Positions 45,668 to 56,401 of a stretch of 64,000 nucleotides of DNA are shown in pieces. Both the position numbers and the translations under genes were made by a program. The notes under the pieces are model-generated. The model was not told where the DNA came from, did not search any database, and worked only from the letters and a program-made list of their open reading frames with translations. Every line of letters begins with the position of its first letter. The first letter of the stretch is position 1. Source of the stretch: Taxillus chinensis (Eukaryota > Streptophyta > Magnoliopsida > Santalales > Loranthaceae); the NCBI GenBank assembly GCA_023512835.1, contig CM042089.1, positions 54,183,427-54,247,426 on the forward strand, in the 5' to 3' direction.

Positions 45668-47158
45668 TGAGCATCTTGTAGATCTTTTCAACTGGATAAG
45701 TAACTCACAAGGACTGAGCATAAAGTGCATCAAGAGTGATCATGGTACAGAATTTGATTTTTCAGAAATGAGATCATATTGTTTAGAACAGGGCATTCAA
45801 CATGACTTCTCTGCGCCCAGAACTCCGCAACAAAATGGGGTAGCTGAGCGCAAGAATCATACTTTAGTCGAAGCTGGCAGATCTATGTTAGCAGGGGCAA
45901 CGCTTCCTCTCAGTCTATGGGCTGAAGCTGTGTCCACCGCCTGCTATGTTCAGAACAGAACTCTAATAAATAAATCTACCATGAAAACACCCTATGAGAT
46001 GTGGAGAGGACGAAAGCCTTCAATTTCACATTTCAGAGCCTTTGGATGTACATGCTATATATTGAACAACGGCAAAGAACCCCGGAATAAATTTGAACCA
46101 AAATCTGATGATGGAATCTTTGTCGGGTACTCATTACATAGCAAAGCTTATTGGGTCTTCAATAGAAAACTTTTTAAAGTTGAAGAATCTATCCATGTGA
46201 CCTTTAATGAAACTAATCTTGATTGGTCAAAAGTTGCTTCTTCAAGTTCTAACGTACAGGTTCAAGACAACAACATCGACTATTCAAAGTTTATGACTGT
46301 TCCTGTTATACATACTGAACAACCAAGCGGCACCAGCGGAGCACAAAGAAATGATATGGACGATGCTACGGATGACTCGGACTCTGGACTACCATTTAGC
46401 TCCGGATATACTCCTACGGATACCCAAAATTCCGGAGCACCTTCAAGTTCGTCCGGACTAGTTAACACTAACAGAAACAGTGTTGAAGAACCATCTAGTT
46501 CTACTGTACCTTCTAATACGGAAACATCTGGTCCGGAAGAAGCTCAACCAGCAGATATACGTGAACCACCTAATCTGGCAGAGCTTCAAATTATTCACGA
46601 TCAACCATCACATGCACAAAATTACAGATGAACCCGAAACCATCCCTCAGATCAAGTGATTGGTGATCCTACTGTTGGTGTAAGAACAAGAGCAGCCACC
46701 TCCAACATGAGTCTTTACTCGTGTTTTCTATCTCAAATAGAACCAAAGGTGGCAGATGAAGCTCTTTAGGATTCGAATTGGATAGAAGCCATGCAAGAAG
46801 AGCTGAATCAATTTAAGAGAAATAATGTGTGGACTTTAGTACCAAGGCCTAAGTCTCAGCAAGTCATTGGAGTTAAATGGGTGTTCCGGAACAAGCTTGA
46901 TATGGATGGAATAGTAATCCGGAACAAAGCCACACTGGTAGCCAAAGGATATCGTCAAGAAGAAGGAATAGACTATGATGAGACCTTTGCTCCAGTAGCA
47001 AGACTTGAGGCAATCCGAATGTTTCTGGCGTATGCTTCATATGAAAACTTCATAGTTTATCAAATGGACATCAAGAGCGCATTCCTGAATGGAGATCTTT
47101 AAGAGGAGGTTTACGTAGAACAACCTCCCGGTTTCACAATCTATAAAGATAGACAGTG
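45668..47158 (+). pseudogene. SIRE-like copia integrase and RT fragment
   Basis: The integrase half starts mid-core: IKSDHGTEFDF holds the second catalytic Asp and TPQQNGVAERKNHTL the Glu. MLAGATLPLSLWAEAVSTA, KFEPKSDDGIFVGYS and a long Ser/Thr-rich linker follow. A TGA ends the open frame at 46631. The same frame then gives [30 protein letters not shown] and the RT start [24 protein letters not shown] (first RT Asp), with TAG near 46768 and TAA at 47100. The YVDD motif and RNase H are absent. The ORF beginning at 45600 is chimeric, because its first 23 codons are gypsy LTR. The wording of the IN-RT linker points to the SIRE/Maximus lineage. Confidence 0.85.
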
Positions 47159-47423
47159 CTGAATTTCTTTAAGCTGGAAAGGTCTATCGAGAGGATTGCA
47201 CAATCTACGGGGGAGAAAATGCTTTATAAATTATTCGAGTAATACCCCCCATATATGTCTCATGACCTCTTTCCTGGCTGTCTATTCGAGGGGGAGCCTT
47301 TCATTGAGAGGATCGAATGATCTACGGGGGAGCCTAAGCTTCATCTATTACCTCAGTAATAACCCCCTAATATGTCTCAGATACTCCCTCCTCTAAACCT
47401 TTACTTCCGGATTTGACTGGACA
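47159..47423 (+). other. Copia tail with repeated polypurine boxes
   Basis: Three GGGGGAG boxes (about 47209, 47290 and 47326) sit in two partly repeated modules of about 110 bp (AGAGGAT...GATCTACGGGGGAG...AGTAAT). SIRE elements are known to carry several such tracts before the 3' LTR. No LTR follows; a TRIM-like unit begins at 47424. Confidence 0.65.
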
Positions 47424-47933
47424 TGTAATGACCCATGAGTGGGTGTTAGTCCCACATTGCATGGTGAGGACAACAAAGTCCTCCTTATAAGAGGGGATGG
47501 ATACCTTACCTCACAGGAACGCGTTTTGGGCGAGGCCCAAAGACAAAACCGTGCGGAGCAGGCCATGAGGGCGAGGCCCAAGACTGGTTGGCCAAAGCGG
47601 ACAAAATTCTTGTGACGGGTATGGGCTGGGCTATTCTCGGGTGGTATCAGAGCCAGACCCGGAGCGGTGTGCCATGGTCCCACGGGGACGTGGGCCTCCT
47701 AAGGGGGGTGGATTGTAATGACCCATGAGTGGGTGTTAGTCCCACATTGCTTGGTGAGGAGAACAAAGTCCTCCTTATAAGAGGGGATGGATACCTTACC
47801 TCACAGGAACGCGTTTTGGGCGAGGCCCAAAGACAAAATCGTGCGGAGCAGGCCATGAGGGCGAGGCCCAAGACTGGTTGGCCAAACCGGACAAAATTCT
47901 TGTGACGGGTATGGGCTGGGCTATTCTCGGGGA
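47424..47933 (+). mobile_element. TRIM-like element 2, joined to Tekay element G
   Basis: LTRs 47424-47641 and 47714-47931 flank a 72-bp interior starting TGGTATCAGAGCC and ending GGGGGGTGGAT. Only GA separates the second LTR from G's 5' LTR. GGACA precedes the first LTR (47419-47423) and also follows G's 3' LTR (63991-63995). Confidence 0.78.
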
Positions 47934-48207
47934 TGTAAGGACCCGTACCTTGAGTTAGTCACAGTTTTGCCTTCTGAGTAGAGTTTTTCTAGATTTTGAC
48001 CTAGTGAATGGACTCCAATGAATTCACGTACAAAAGGAAAGATGCTTAGAATGATGTCCTCTATCTACCACAGAAGTTTTAGGCCAAACGGACGTGTATG
48101 TGAGGTGCACGTGAAATGGGTCCAATTCACGTGCAAGTGTGGTTGTCTTCTACATGATGCAAGGAGGCTAGGGGTGAAGTTTGAGCGCATTTGGAGTGCA
48201 TTTGGGG

Positions 48208-48237
48208 TTGCACGTGAATTGGGGAATTCACGTGCAA
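48208..48237 (+). promoter_or_regulatory. Perfect G-box hairpin in G 5' LTR
   Basis: TTGCACGTGAATT (48208-48220), loop GGGG, AATTCACGTGCAA (48225-48237). It is a 13-bp perfect dyad with a CACGTG box in each arm. The 3' LTR copy has one C-to-T change. Confidence 0.7.
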
Positions 48238-48366
48238 ATTGGCGTGCAGCCATATTTTTGCATGGTTCCCTTGGTTTTGACATTCTAATGATCTTTCTCC
48301 AAAGGACCATGCTGAAATTCTGAGTATTTTGGCCTATATGGGTGCGTCAAGGTGCTAACTTGTGTG

Positions 48367-48443
48367 ATCAAAACTACGTCGTTTTGATGCTGGGATTCAC
48401 TTAATCAAAGCTACGTCGTTTTGATGTTGTGTTGTCTATATAA
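48367..48443 (+). promoter_or_regulatory. Two ACGT dyads plus TATA box in G 5' LTR
   Basis: Dyads at 48367-48388 and 48404-48425, then TATATAA at 48437-48443. Confidence 0.65.
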
Positions 48444-48496
48444 GGAGGAGAAGCCCCTCTGTTTTAGGGTTAGGGTTTGTTGCTCCACCAGCCGTC

Positions 48497-48498
<2 letters not shown>

Positions 48499-48538
<40 letters not shown>
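48499..48538 (+). repeat. (GA)n microsatellite, G 5' LTR
   Basis: About 19 AG units in the 5' leader region downstream of the TATA box; longer in the 3' LTR (55544-55602). Confidence 0.95.
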
Positions 48539-48541
<3 letters not shown>

Positions 48542-48964
48542 AGGAGAGCTTCTGGTGGCTGCCGGAGCGTCTTGCGTGGTGGTTGGAGTCTTGCGTGGAA
48601 GTGGGAGCAGGAGAACATACAAGGTAGGGGTTCTGTTCTTCCTAAATCCTCCTCTGCCCTAGGGTTCTAGGGCAGATTATGGAGTTTAACCTGTATATAT
48701 ATATATATACATGTAATCCATATAGGTGTGATCTCCTATATGGATGTTGGCCTTCAATGGCAGTTTTTGGTGTATTCTGGTGTTGGATGGTGTGCATATT
48801 AAGTGTTCGATAAAATGCCTGTGTGGATGTCTGTGTGAATATGCCTAGTATGTGTTTGATTTTATGCCTGATGGGCTGTGCGAACTAAGTGTTTGGTATT
48901 ATGCCTGTGAAAGTGTGTATGCTACGTGTTTGGTTTAATGCCCGTGTGACCTTGTATGTTGTGC

Positions 48965-49195
48965 TTGTGGAACCCGGTGGCCGTGGAAGCCCGGGATCGG
49001 AACTGATGCTCGTGTGGCTAAGCCTATAGGGCCGTGGATCTGTTAGCCCGTGTGGCTAAGCCTGAGAGGCTGTGGATATGTTAGCCCGTGTGGCTAAGCC
49101 TGTATGGCTGTGGATATGTTAGCCCGTGTAGCTAAGCCTGAGTGGCTGTGGATATGTTAGCCTATATGGCTAAGCCTGTATGGCTGTGGATAGGT
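48965..49195 (+). repeat. About 37-bp tandem repeat in G 5' LTR
   Basis: Copies of TGTTAGCCCGTGTGGCTAAG followed by a GGCTGTGGATA-type half. The 3' LTR copy is at 56040-56270. Confidence 0.8.
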
Positions 49196-49662
49196 GGGTG
49201 CCATTTGAATGTGGAATACTTGTTTACATTTTATTGTCACTACACTACACCTGTACACTCTCATGTAGACGCTAGGAGCATGGGATGGGTTGGGGAGACA
49301 TGATCCCTACTGAGCTGTGGTTGCTCACCCCTCCCTCTATGTTGTGTTTTCTTTCAGGAACATACAGGCGTTAGGAGGGACCCCAAGGTGGAAGACCTTA
49401 TTTACTTTACTATCTGCCATTTATGTTGTTTTTATGAGGATTGATGTAACCCCAGTGGGGATGGATTGAAAAGAGGATTTTGTTGTAATAAAGACTGGTT
49501 TGGATTGTGGATTGCTTTTATGAACTTTACTGTCTTGACTGTGTTGTGGATGTTTAAAATGTAATATTCTTGGTTTGTATCCTAACCCCTTTGCCCTCCG
49601 TGTGGGTAAAAGGGGAGTCACGTACCGGTTTCCTCGGGATGGAAATCCGGGGCGTGACATTA

Positions 49663-49674
49663 TGGTATCAGAGC
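49663..49674 (+). other. Primer binding site of G (tRNA-iMet)
   Basis: TGGTATCAGAGC, 3 bp after the LTR. Confidence 0.9.
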
Positions 49675-50068
49675 ATGGTCTAGTTGGCCTAGGGTAGTGG
49701 GTGGACCTGGTTATCCTGAGTCCTTTGGAGGAGCCTAGAGGGACATGCCTGATCAACATGGTCCTCTTTGAGCCTCCAAGGTGTACTTAGGGTAGTCCAG
49801 TCTTGTGGTAGGATTTGCATGCATTGGCATTAGGGCACTAGTTGCATTTCTTTGTGAATGTGTCTCGAACCGTGGATAAGATCATATGATTAAGTGAAAT
49901 GTGCAACTCTGATTTGTTTGGCAATGTGTACTGAACTGTGCAATGTGATGGATACGATGTATGTGTGCAATGTCATGTGATAGTGGAATTGATCAGTGGG
50001 GTAGAGGTAGTGACGCGATAGATTATAAAATTGTTTTGACGTTGTGCTTCTTACTTCGTGTAGTAAGA

Positions 50069-50865
50069 ATGCCGCCGAGGAGAGTGACACATGCGTCCGG
50101 GGCAGTGGCTGATGAGTCATCTGCCCATGAGGGTCCGGGTGCGGGACCGTCCGTTGGAGGGCATGCGTTGTTGCTGGCACAGCTACGAGAAGGCATCCGG
50201 CTGGAGGTACAAGAGCTACGGGAGGGACTCCGGCAGGACGTTCGGGAGGAGGTGCGCCGTGAGATGGCAGCACAGCAGGTGGTGCCACCACCACCACCAC
50301 TAGTAGGAGAGCTGCCTCGCGAGCATGAGAGTTCACTAGGTGGTGTACCGACTCGTGCAGAGGATGACGTGGTGACACGGTTCCGAAAGGAACAACCTCC
50401 GCGATTCAAGGGGGAAGGTGAACCCGTGGTAGCTGAACAGTGGTTGAGGCAGATAGAGCATGTGTTCCCCTTTCTCCTGCCCCGGGAAGAGGATAAGGTG
50501 CGACTGGCGATTCGGCAGCTGGAGGGGGATGCTTTGGAGTGGTGGACGAGTGTCGCGGGGAGCCATGCGCTGCAACTCATGCTTTGGGAGGAGTTCTTGC
50601 AACTCTTCCATGAGGAGTTCTTCCCGGAATCAGTGAGATGGCAGAAGAGGGAAGAATTCGGTAGCTTGAAGCAGGGATCCAGGACGGTACCTGAGTATGA
50701 GCGGGAGTTCCGGAGCTTGAGTAGGTTTGCTCCTGAGACTGTGGCAAGGGAGGACCTGAAGGCCCACAAGTTCACCTTGGGTCTCAGGCCAGCCCTTAGG
50801 CAGAGGGTGGCAATTCTACGCTTGAGGACCTATGCTGAGGTTGTGGAGACAGGAAGGTCTAGCAG
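50069..50865 (+). CDS. Gag of G (capsid-like domain)
   Basis: The ATG at 50069 (MPPRRVTHASGAV) matches the start in F and follows TAGTAAGA. The frame upstream is open to 49961 but is leader. An acidic/basic Arg-Glu-rich segment (LREGIRLEVQELREGLRQDV) looks helical and is followed by a Pro run. The capsid-like domain is complete: RFKGEGEPVVAEQWLRQIEH, DALEWWTSVAG, FLQLFHEEFFPESVRWQKRE, EYEREFRSLSRFAPE, LKAHKFTLGLRPALR. About 190 bp between it and the zinc knuckles, present in F, are deleted here, and the frame shifts so that the ORF ends at 50950 in missense sequence. Confidence 0.85.
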
Positions 50866-50882
50866 GAGGACTCCCCAGCGGT

Positions 50883-51182
50883 TGTCATTGCTGTGGGGAG
50901 CAAGGCCACTTCAAGAGGGAGTGTCCCAAGAAGAACTGGCGATGCAATAGCTGTGGACGAGAAGGCCATTTGAGCCGGGTTTGCCGGAGTAGCAACAAGG
51001 GAGTTGGAGGCATGGCATCCAGCATGAGGAGTGACGCCGGTTCCGTACACCAGCGGAGAGACCAGCTCGTCGGTGGCAGGCTAGTCAGGCAGGATCGAGT
51101 CGGACCCGACCCCCGGGGGAGGCCGGAGCGGCAGCAGATCGAGGGCGGAGGCAACCTTAGCGGGAAGCGTCCAGGTGAGTGA
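50883..51182 (+). pseudogene. Zinc knuckles and linker of G
   Basis: Two CX2CX4HX4C knuckles: CHCCGEQGHFKREC and CNSCGREGHLSRVC (50883-50984), separated from the capsid domain by a frameshift and deletion. A Gln/Arg/Gly-rich linker leads to the protease; a second shift occurs near 51175. Knuckles bind the element RNA. Confidence 0.85.
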
Positions 51183-51938
51183 GCCGACCAGTGGCACGGG
51201 CCAAGGAAGGGTGTTTGCGCTGGAGGCGACGTACCAGGAGGAGGCTGAGCTACCACCCCCACCAGCTGAGGGTGGAGCAGGATCGTCGGTGGTTAGAGGT
51301 ACCCTTTTGATCTCCCGTACATTAGCTTCTGTTCTCTTTGATACGGGTGCATCGTGTTCCTTCGCTGCCGAGCTTCTTATTGATGGCTTGGGGTTAGCTT
51401 GTGTGGAGGCCGCGAGGCCCCTAGTTGTGGAGTCTCCGGTGGGAGGCATGATTGAGGTACGGCGTGTGTGTCGTAACTGTGTGTTAACCATAGGCGAGGT
51501 GGAGCTGAGTTTTGACTTGCATGTGATGCCTTTGCATACTTTTGACCTGATCTTGGGTATGGATTGGCTTATGGCTTTCCAAGCCAAGATAGACTGTTAC
51601 CGGCGGCGTGTATCCTTCGTGACACCTGCAGGGATCTCTTGCACCCCTGCAGGGGGAGTGGGGACCGTGAGGCGAGTCGGGCCGGGCCGGTGTTGGACCG
51701 GTGGGGTGCCATTACCCACAGGTTGGCAGCCCCGACCTTTGCCGAGGTGGGTAAGGTGGAAAAGAGGGTGTGGCCTGCTGTTGTGGACCAATTTCAGGAT
51801 GTCTTCCCTGACCAGTTGAGGAGTTTACCTCCGCAGAGGAGTGTGGAGTTCACCATTGAGTTGGTGCCGGGAACGGGTCCGATTTCCCAAGTAGCGTATC
51901 GTATGGGGCTAGCCGAGCTGAGGGAGGTGCAGAGGTAA
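51175..51938 (+). pseudogene. Protease and RT connection of G
   Basis: LFDTGASCSFAAELLIDGLGL carries the catalytic Asp (51340). FDLHVMPLHTFDLILGMDWL follows. An extra C in CACCCCTGCAG near 51646 (F has CACCCTGCAG) shifts the frame; a homopolymer error is possible. The next frame gives VVDQFQDVFPDQLRSLPPQR, FTIELVPGTGPIS and YRMGLAELREVQR, then TAA at 51936 where F has CAA. Confidence 0.85.
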
Positions 51939-52412
51939 ATCGAGGAGTTGGTGGGCCAAGGGTATATCAGACCGAGTACCTCACCTTGGGGTGCTCCGGT
52001 GCTCTTTGCTAAGAAGGCTGATGGCACACTTCGTCTCTGCATCGACTACAGGAAGCTGAATTCAGTGACTGTGAAGCACAAGTACCCGTTGCCTCAGATA
52101 GATGACCTGTTTGACCAATTGAGTGGGGCCCAGTGGTTTTCCAAAATAGATTTACGGTCGGGGTATCATCAGTTGAGGGTTAGGGAGGGAGACATCCCTA
52201 AGACGGCCTTTCGGTGCAGGTATGGGCACTACGAGTGGATAGTGATGCCTTTTGGGCTCACTAATGCGCCGGCAGTATTTATGCATTTGATGAACCAAGT
52301 CTTTGCCCCATACTTAGACTCGTTCGTGGTGGTGTTTATCGACGATATCTTGGTGTATTCCAAGACCGAGAAGGAGCATGTGGAGACTTGGCAACAGTGT
52401 TGCAAACCTTGA
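51939..52412 (+). pseudogene. Reverse transcriptase palm of G
   Basis: In frame with the previous stretch after the TAA. It contains [57 protein letters not shown] and FIDD (52335-52346). All RT catalytic Asp residues are present. A net 1-bp loss near 52391 moves the frame; RT thumb and RNase H continue from 52388. Confidence 0.9.
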
Positions 52413-53578
52413 GGGACCAGCAGCTGTTTGCTAAGTTTAGCAAGTGTGAGTTTTGGCTGCAGGAGGTTCACTTTCTTGGCCACGTGGTGTCAGCTGAGGG
52501 AGTTAGGGTGGACCCAGCCAAGATTGAGGTTGTATCATCATGGGAGAGGCCAACCAATGTTTTCGAGATTCGTAGCTTTCTTGGTTTGGCAGGCTATTAT
52601 CGCCGTTTTGTAGAGGGGTTCTCCCGTTTGGCGGCTTCTATGACGGCGTTGACTAGGAAAGGAGTGAAATTTGAGTGGACAGACAAGTGCCAGCAGGCGT
52701 TTGAGACTCTCAAAACCCGTTTGACCACTGCACCTGTGTTGAGGTTGCCTAGGGAGGATATTCCATATGAGGTATACTGTGATGCGTCCAGGGTTGGTTT
52801 GGGGTGTGTGCTTATGCAGGAGCATAGTGTGGTGGCTTATGGGTCAAGACAGCTGAAGCCTCATGAGCAGAATTATCCTACTCATGACCTTGAGTTAGCG
52901 GCTGTCATCTTCGCCCTGAAGAGTTGGCAGCATTACCTCTTGGGGGAGAAGTTTGTGGTGTTCTCAGATCATAAGAGCCTTCAGTACATCTTTACCCAGA
53001 AGGACTTGAATTTGAGGCAGAGGAGATGCGTGGAGTATTTGCAGACCTTTGACTTTACTCTTGCCTATACCCCGGGCAAGGGTAATATTGTGGCTGACGC
53101 GTTGAGCAGAAAAGGGAAAGCTGAGGTGGCCGTGAGAGAATGGAAGCTGATGAAGCAGTTGGCGATGTTGCAGCTGCAGCCTGTTGTTCGTGATGGTGGG
53201 ACAGTCCTGAGTCCTTTGGTGGTTGTGGCTGAGTTGTACCAGGGCGTCCGGGAGGAACAGTTGGGTGACATCGAGTGTGAGGTTCTCCGTGCCCGTATTG
53301 AGGCTGGTGAGCTATCTGAGGACTGGACAGAGGGTCCTGAGCATGAGTTGTCATTTCGGGGGCGGTTGGTAGTGGCTTCTTCCCTCGGGGATGAGGTGAT
53401 GAGGGAGTTTCACCGGTCTAGAGTTCTTGTGCATCCAGGGGGTACGAAGATGTACCATGCGCTTCGGGGACATTTTTGGTGGCCTGGGATGAAACGCGAT
53501 GTGGCTGCCTTTGTTTCGCGGTGCCTCACCTGTCGCCAGGTGAAGGCCGAGCATCGGCGGCCGGCGGGCATGTTCTGA
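52388..53578 (+). CDS. RT thumb, RNase H and integrase zinc domain of G
   Basis: An open stretch of 396 codons. The thumb is [18 protein letters not shown] and [17 protein letters not shown]. RNase H acidic residues are all present ([26 protein letters not shown]). The integrase HHCC domain ends it ([27 protein letters not shown]). A TGA at 53576 replaces a codon that is CAA in D; the same frame goes on into the integrase core. RNase H degrades the RNA strand during reverse transcription. Confidence 0.9.
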   Translation: MATVLQTLRDQQLFAKFSKCEFWLQEVHFLGHVVSAEGVRVDPAKIEVVSSWERPTNVFEIRSFLGLAGYYRRFVEGFSRLAASMTALTRKGVKFEWTDKCQQAFETLKTRLTTAPVLRLPREDIPYEVYCDASRVGLGCVLMQEHSVVAYGSRQLKPHEQNYPTHDLELAAVIFALKSWQHYLLGEKFVVFSDHKSLQYIFTQKDLNLRQRRCVEYLQTFDFTLAYTPGKGNIVADALSRKGKAEVAVREWKLMKQLAMLQLQPVVRDGGTVLSPLVVVAELYQGVREEQLGDIECEVLRARIEAGELSEDWTEGPEHELSFRGRLVVASSLGDEVMREFHRSRVLVHPGGTKMYHALRGHFWWPGMKRDVAAFVSRCLTCRQVKAEHRRPAGMF

Positions 53579-53581
53579 CCA

Positions 53582-54667
53582 TTGCCCATAGCGGAGTGGA
53601 AGTGCGACCACATAGCGATGGATTTTGTGACTGGTCTTCCACCCACCACAGGGAGGAAAGATATGATTTGGGTGATTGTGGATCGACTCACAAAGTTGGC
53701 CCATTTCCTGGCTGTTCGCGAGCGGGACTCCATTGGGACCTTGAGTCAGTCGTACATGAACGAGATTGTGAGACTGCATGGAGTACCATCATCGGTTGTC
53801 TCGACCGGGATTCGAGGTTCACTTCCCGTTTTTGGGCAGGTTTCTCTGGAGGCTATGGGGACCAAGCTTCACTTGAGTACAGCCTTTCACCCTGAGACTG
53901 ACGGTCAGACAGAGAGGACGAATCAGACTTTGGAGGACATGTTACGGGCCTGTGTGTTAGATTTTGGGGGTTCGTGGGCGACTCACCTTCCTTTGGTGGA
54001 GTTTGCCTACAATAACAGTTATCAGGCATCCATTGGGATGGCTCCTTTTGAGGCGTTGTATGGGCGGCCGTGTCGATCACCTTTGTGTTGGACCGAGGTG
54101 GGGGAGACAGCTCTCTTGGGACCACAGTTGGTTCAAGAGGCTACCGAGAAGGTTAAGTTGATTCGTCAGCGTTTGTTATCGGCTCGAGTCGACGAAATCT
54201 TATGCGGATCAGCGGCGGCGACCTTTGGAGTTTTTGTTGGTGATCATGTGTTTCTTCGCGTTTCTCCACGTCGTGGACATCGACGGTTTGGGCGAGGTTC
54301 CAAGCTATCTCCGCGGTTTATTGGCCCTTTTGAGATTCTGAATCGTGTGGGGTCTGTCGCCTACCGCTTGGCGTTACCACCGCGGCTGAGTCAAGTGCAC
54401 AATGTCTTCCACGTGTCCCAGTTGCGGAAGTATCACCCTGACCCCACCCATGTGATCGATTGGGGGACCTTAGACATTGAGGATGACCTGTCCGTTGTTG
54501 AGGCCCCTATCCGTATCTTAGATCGGCGAGAGAAGCTTTTGCGTGGTCGTGCTCTTCCTTTGGTTCGTGTGCTGTGGCAGCACCGTGGCATTGAGGAGGA
54601 GACGTGGGAACGTGAGTCCGTGATGCGTGAGCAGCACCCAGAATTGTTCGAGGACGAACAATCTTAA
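53582..54667 (+). CDS. Integrase core and chromodomain of G
   Basis: An open stretch of 361 codons. It has MDFVTGLPP (first Asp) and [16 protein letters not shown] (Glu), but between about 53802 and 53850 a pair of compensating indels puts the [10 protein letters not shown] segment out of frame, so the second catalytic Asp is lost. A similar compensated shift at about 54184-54235 scrambles [13 protein letters not shown]. The GPY/F-like FIGPFEI, the [12 protein letters not shown] block and the chromodomain tail with EEETWERES are intact. As written the integrase should be inactive. Confidence 0.9.
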   Translation: MPIAEWKCDHIAMDFVTGLPPTTGRKDMIWVIVDRLTKLAHFLAVRERDSIGTLSQSYMNEIVRLHGVPSSVVSTGIRGSLPVFGQVSLEAMGTKLHLSTAFHPETDGQTERTNQTLEDMLRACVLDFGGSWATHLPLVEFAYNNSYQASIGMAPFEALYGRPCRSPLCWTEVGETALLGPQLVQEATEKVKLIRQRLLSARVDEILCGSAAATFGVFVGDHVFLRVSPRRGHRRFGRGSKLSPRFIGPFEILNRVGSVAYRLALPPRLSQVHNVFHVSQLRKYHPDPTHVIDWGTLDIEDDLSVVEAPIRILDRREKLLRGRALPLVRVLWQHRGIEEETWERESVMREQHPELFEDEQS

Positions 54668-54979
54668 GCGTGGGAGGTGGCTGTTGTGTTTTCTTGTATT
54701 AGTTGTGTACGATTTGGTGTATTTGTATTGTCTTTTAAAGACATGTGTTCTTATTTGTGATGTGTTTTGAGATGTGTATTCGTGACATGCGGACATGTGT
54801 TATATGCATTATTGTGGTTATGGATTATGGTGGTACCTTGTTATGTGCTGTTATGTGTTGTGCGTGGTGTATGACCCGTTTGGGTGTTGTGGCTCGCCGT
54901 GTGGCAAATGGGTAGCTTGTGTTTGTTTTCCTCGTATGTCATTTCTTTTCGAGGACAAAAAGTCTTAAGGGGGAGAGGA
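54668..54979 (+). other. 3' untranslated part of G interior and polypurine tract
   Basis: Non-coding G/T-rich sequence shared with A, B, D and F, with TTCTTTTCGAGGACAAAAAG shortly before the tract CTTAAGGGGGAGAGGA (54964-54979). Confidence 0.8.
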
Positions 54980-55412
54980 TGTAAGGACCCGTACCTTGAG
55001 TTAGTCACAGTTTTGCCTTCTGAGTAGAGTTTTTCTAGATTTTGACCTAGTGAATGGACTCCAATGAATTCACGTGCAAAAGGAAAGATGCTTAGAATGA
55101 TGTCCTCTATCTACCATAGAAGTTTCAGGCCAAACGGACGTGTATGTGAGGTGCACGTGAAATGGGTCCAATTCACGTGCAAGTGTGGTTGTCTTCTACA
55201 TGATGCAAGGAGGCTAGGGGTGAAGTTTGAGCGCATTTGGAGTGCATTTGGGGTTGCACGTGAATTGGGGAATTCATGTGCAAATTGGCGTGCAGCCATA
55301 TTTTTGCATGGTTCCCTTGGTTTTGACATTCTAATGATCTTTCTCCAAAGGACCATGCTGAAATTCTGAGTATTTTGGCCTATATGGGTGCGGCAAGGTG
55401 CTAACTTGTGTG

Positions 55413-55489
55413 ATCAAAACTACGTCGTTTTGATGCTGGGATTCACTTAATCAAAACTACGTCGTTTTGATGTTGTGTTGTCTATATAA
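55413..55489 (+). promoter_or_regulatory. Two ACGT dyads plus TATA box in G 3' LTR
   Basis: Dyads at 55413-55434 and 55450-55471, TATATAA at 55483-55489. Confidence 0.65.
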
Positions 55490-55542
55490 GGAGGAGAAGC
55501 CCCTCTGTTTTAGGGTTAGGGTTTGTTGCTCCACCAGCCGTC

Positions 55543-55543
<1 letters not shown>

Positions 55544-55602
<59 letters not shown>
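55544..55602 (+). repeat. (GA)n microsatellite, G 3' LTR
   Basis: About 29 AG units, expanded relative to the 5' LTR copy. Confidence 0.95.
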
Positions 55603-55605
<3 letters not shown>

Positions 55606-56401
55606 AGGAGAGCTTCTGGTGGCTGCCAGAGTGTCTTGCGTGGTGGTCGGAGTCTTGCGTGGAAGTGGGAGCAGGAGAACATACAAGGTAGGGGTTCTGT
55701 TCTTCCTAAATCCTCCTCTGCCCTAGGGTTCTAGGGCAGATTATAGAGTTTAACCTGTATATATATATATATATATATATATATGTAATCCATATAGGTG
55801 TGATCTCCTATATGGATGTTGGCCTTCAATGGCAGTTTTTGGTGTATTCTGGTGTTGGATGGTGTGCATATTAAGTGTTCGATAAAATGCCTGTGTGGAT
55901 GTCTGTGTGAATATGCCTAGTATGTGTTTGATTTTATGCCTGATGGGCTGTGCGAACTAAGTGTTTTGTATTTTGCCTGTGAAAGTGTGTATGCTACGTG
56001 TTTGGTTTAATGCCTGTGTGACCTTGTATGCTGTGCTTGTGGAACCCGGTGGCTGTGGAAGCCCGGGACTGGAACTGTTAGCCTGTGTGGCTAAGCCTAT
56101 ATGGCCGTGGATCTGTTAGCCCGTGTGGCTAAGCCTGAGAGGCTGTGGATATGTTAGCCCGTGTGGCTAAGCCTGTATGGCTGTGGATATGTTATCCCGT
56201 GTGGCTAAGCCTGAGTGGCTGTGGATATGTTAGCCTATATGGCTAAGCCTGTATGGCTGTGGATAGGTGGGTGCCATTTGAATGTGGAATACTTGTTTAC
56301 ATTTTATTGTCACTACACTACACCTGTACACTCTCATGTAGACGCTAGGAGCATGGGATGGGTTGGGGAGACATGATCCCTACTGAGCTGTGGTTGCTCA
56401 C

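Larger units (their letters stand above)
47934..49659 (+). repeat. 5' LTR of G (1726 bp)
   Basis: TGTAAGGACCCGTACC...GGGGCGTGACA. It has G-box dyads (about 48100-48240), ACGT dyads (48367, 48404), TATATAA (48437), a GA microsatellite, donor-like AGGTAGGGG (48624), a hairpin (48718-48743), a minisatellite and an acceptor-like site ending 49357. Confidence 0.92.
54980..56401 (+). repeat. 3' LTR of G, first part
   Basis: TGTAAGGACCC onward. It has two ACGT dyads (55413, 55450), TATATAA (55483), a longer GA array (55544-55602), a TA run, a hairpin (55790-55815) and a minisatellite. Interrupted after CTCAC (56397-56401) by E. Confidence 0.92.

Noticed and set aside
48421..48627. ORFs with Arg-Glu repeats
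   Set aside because: Translation of the GA microsatellite; the length changes between LTR copies.
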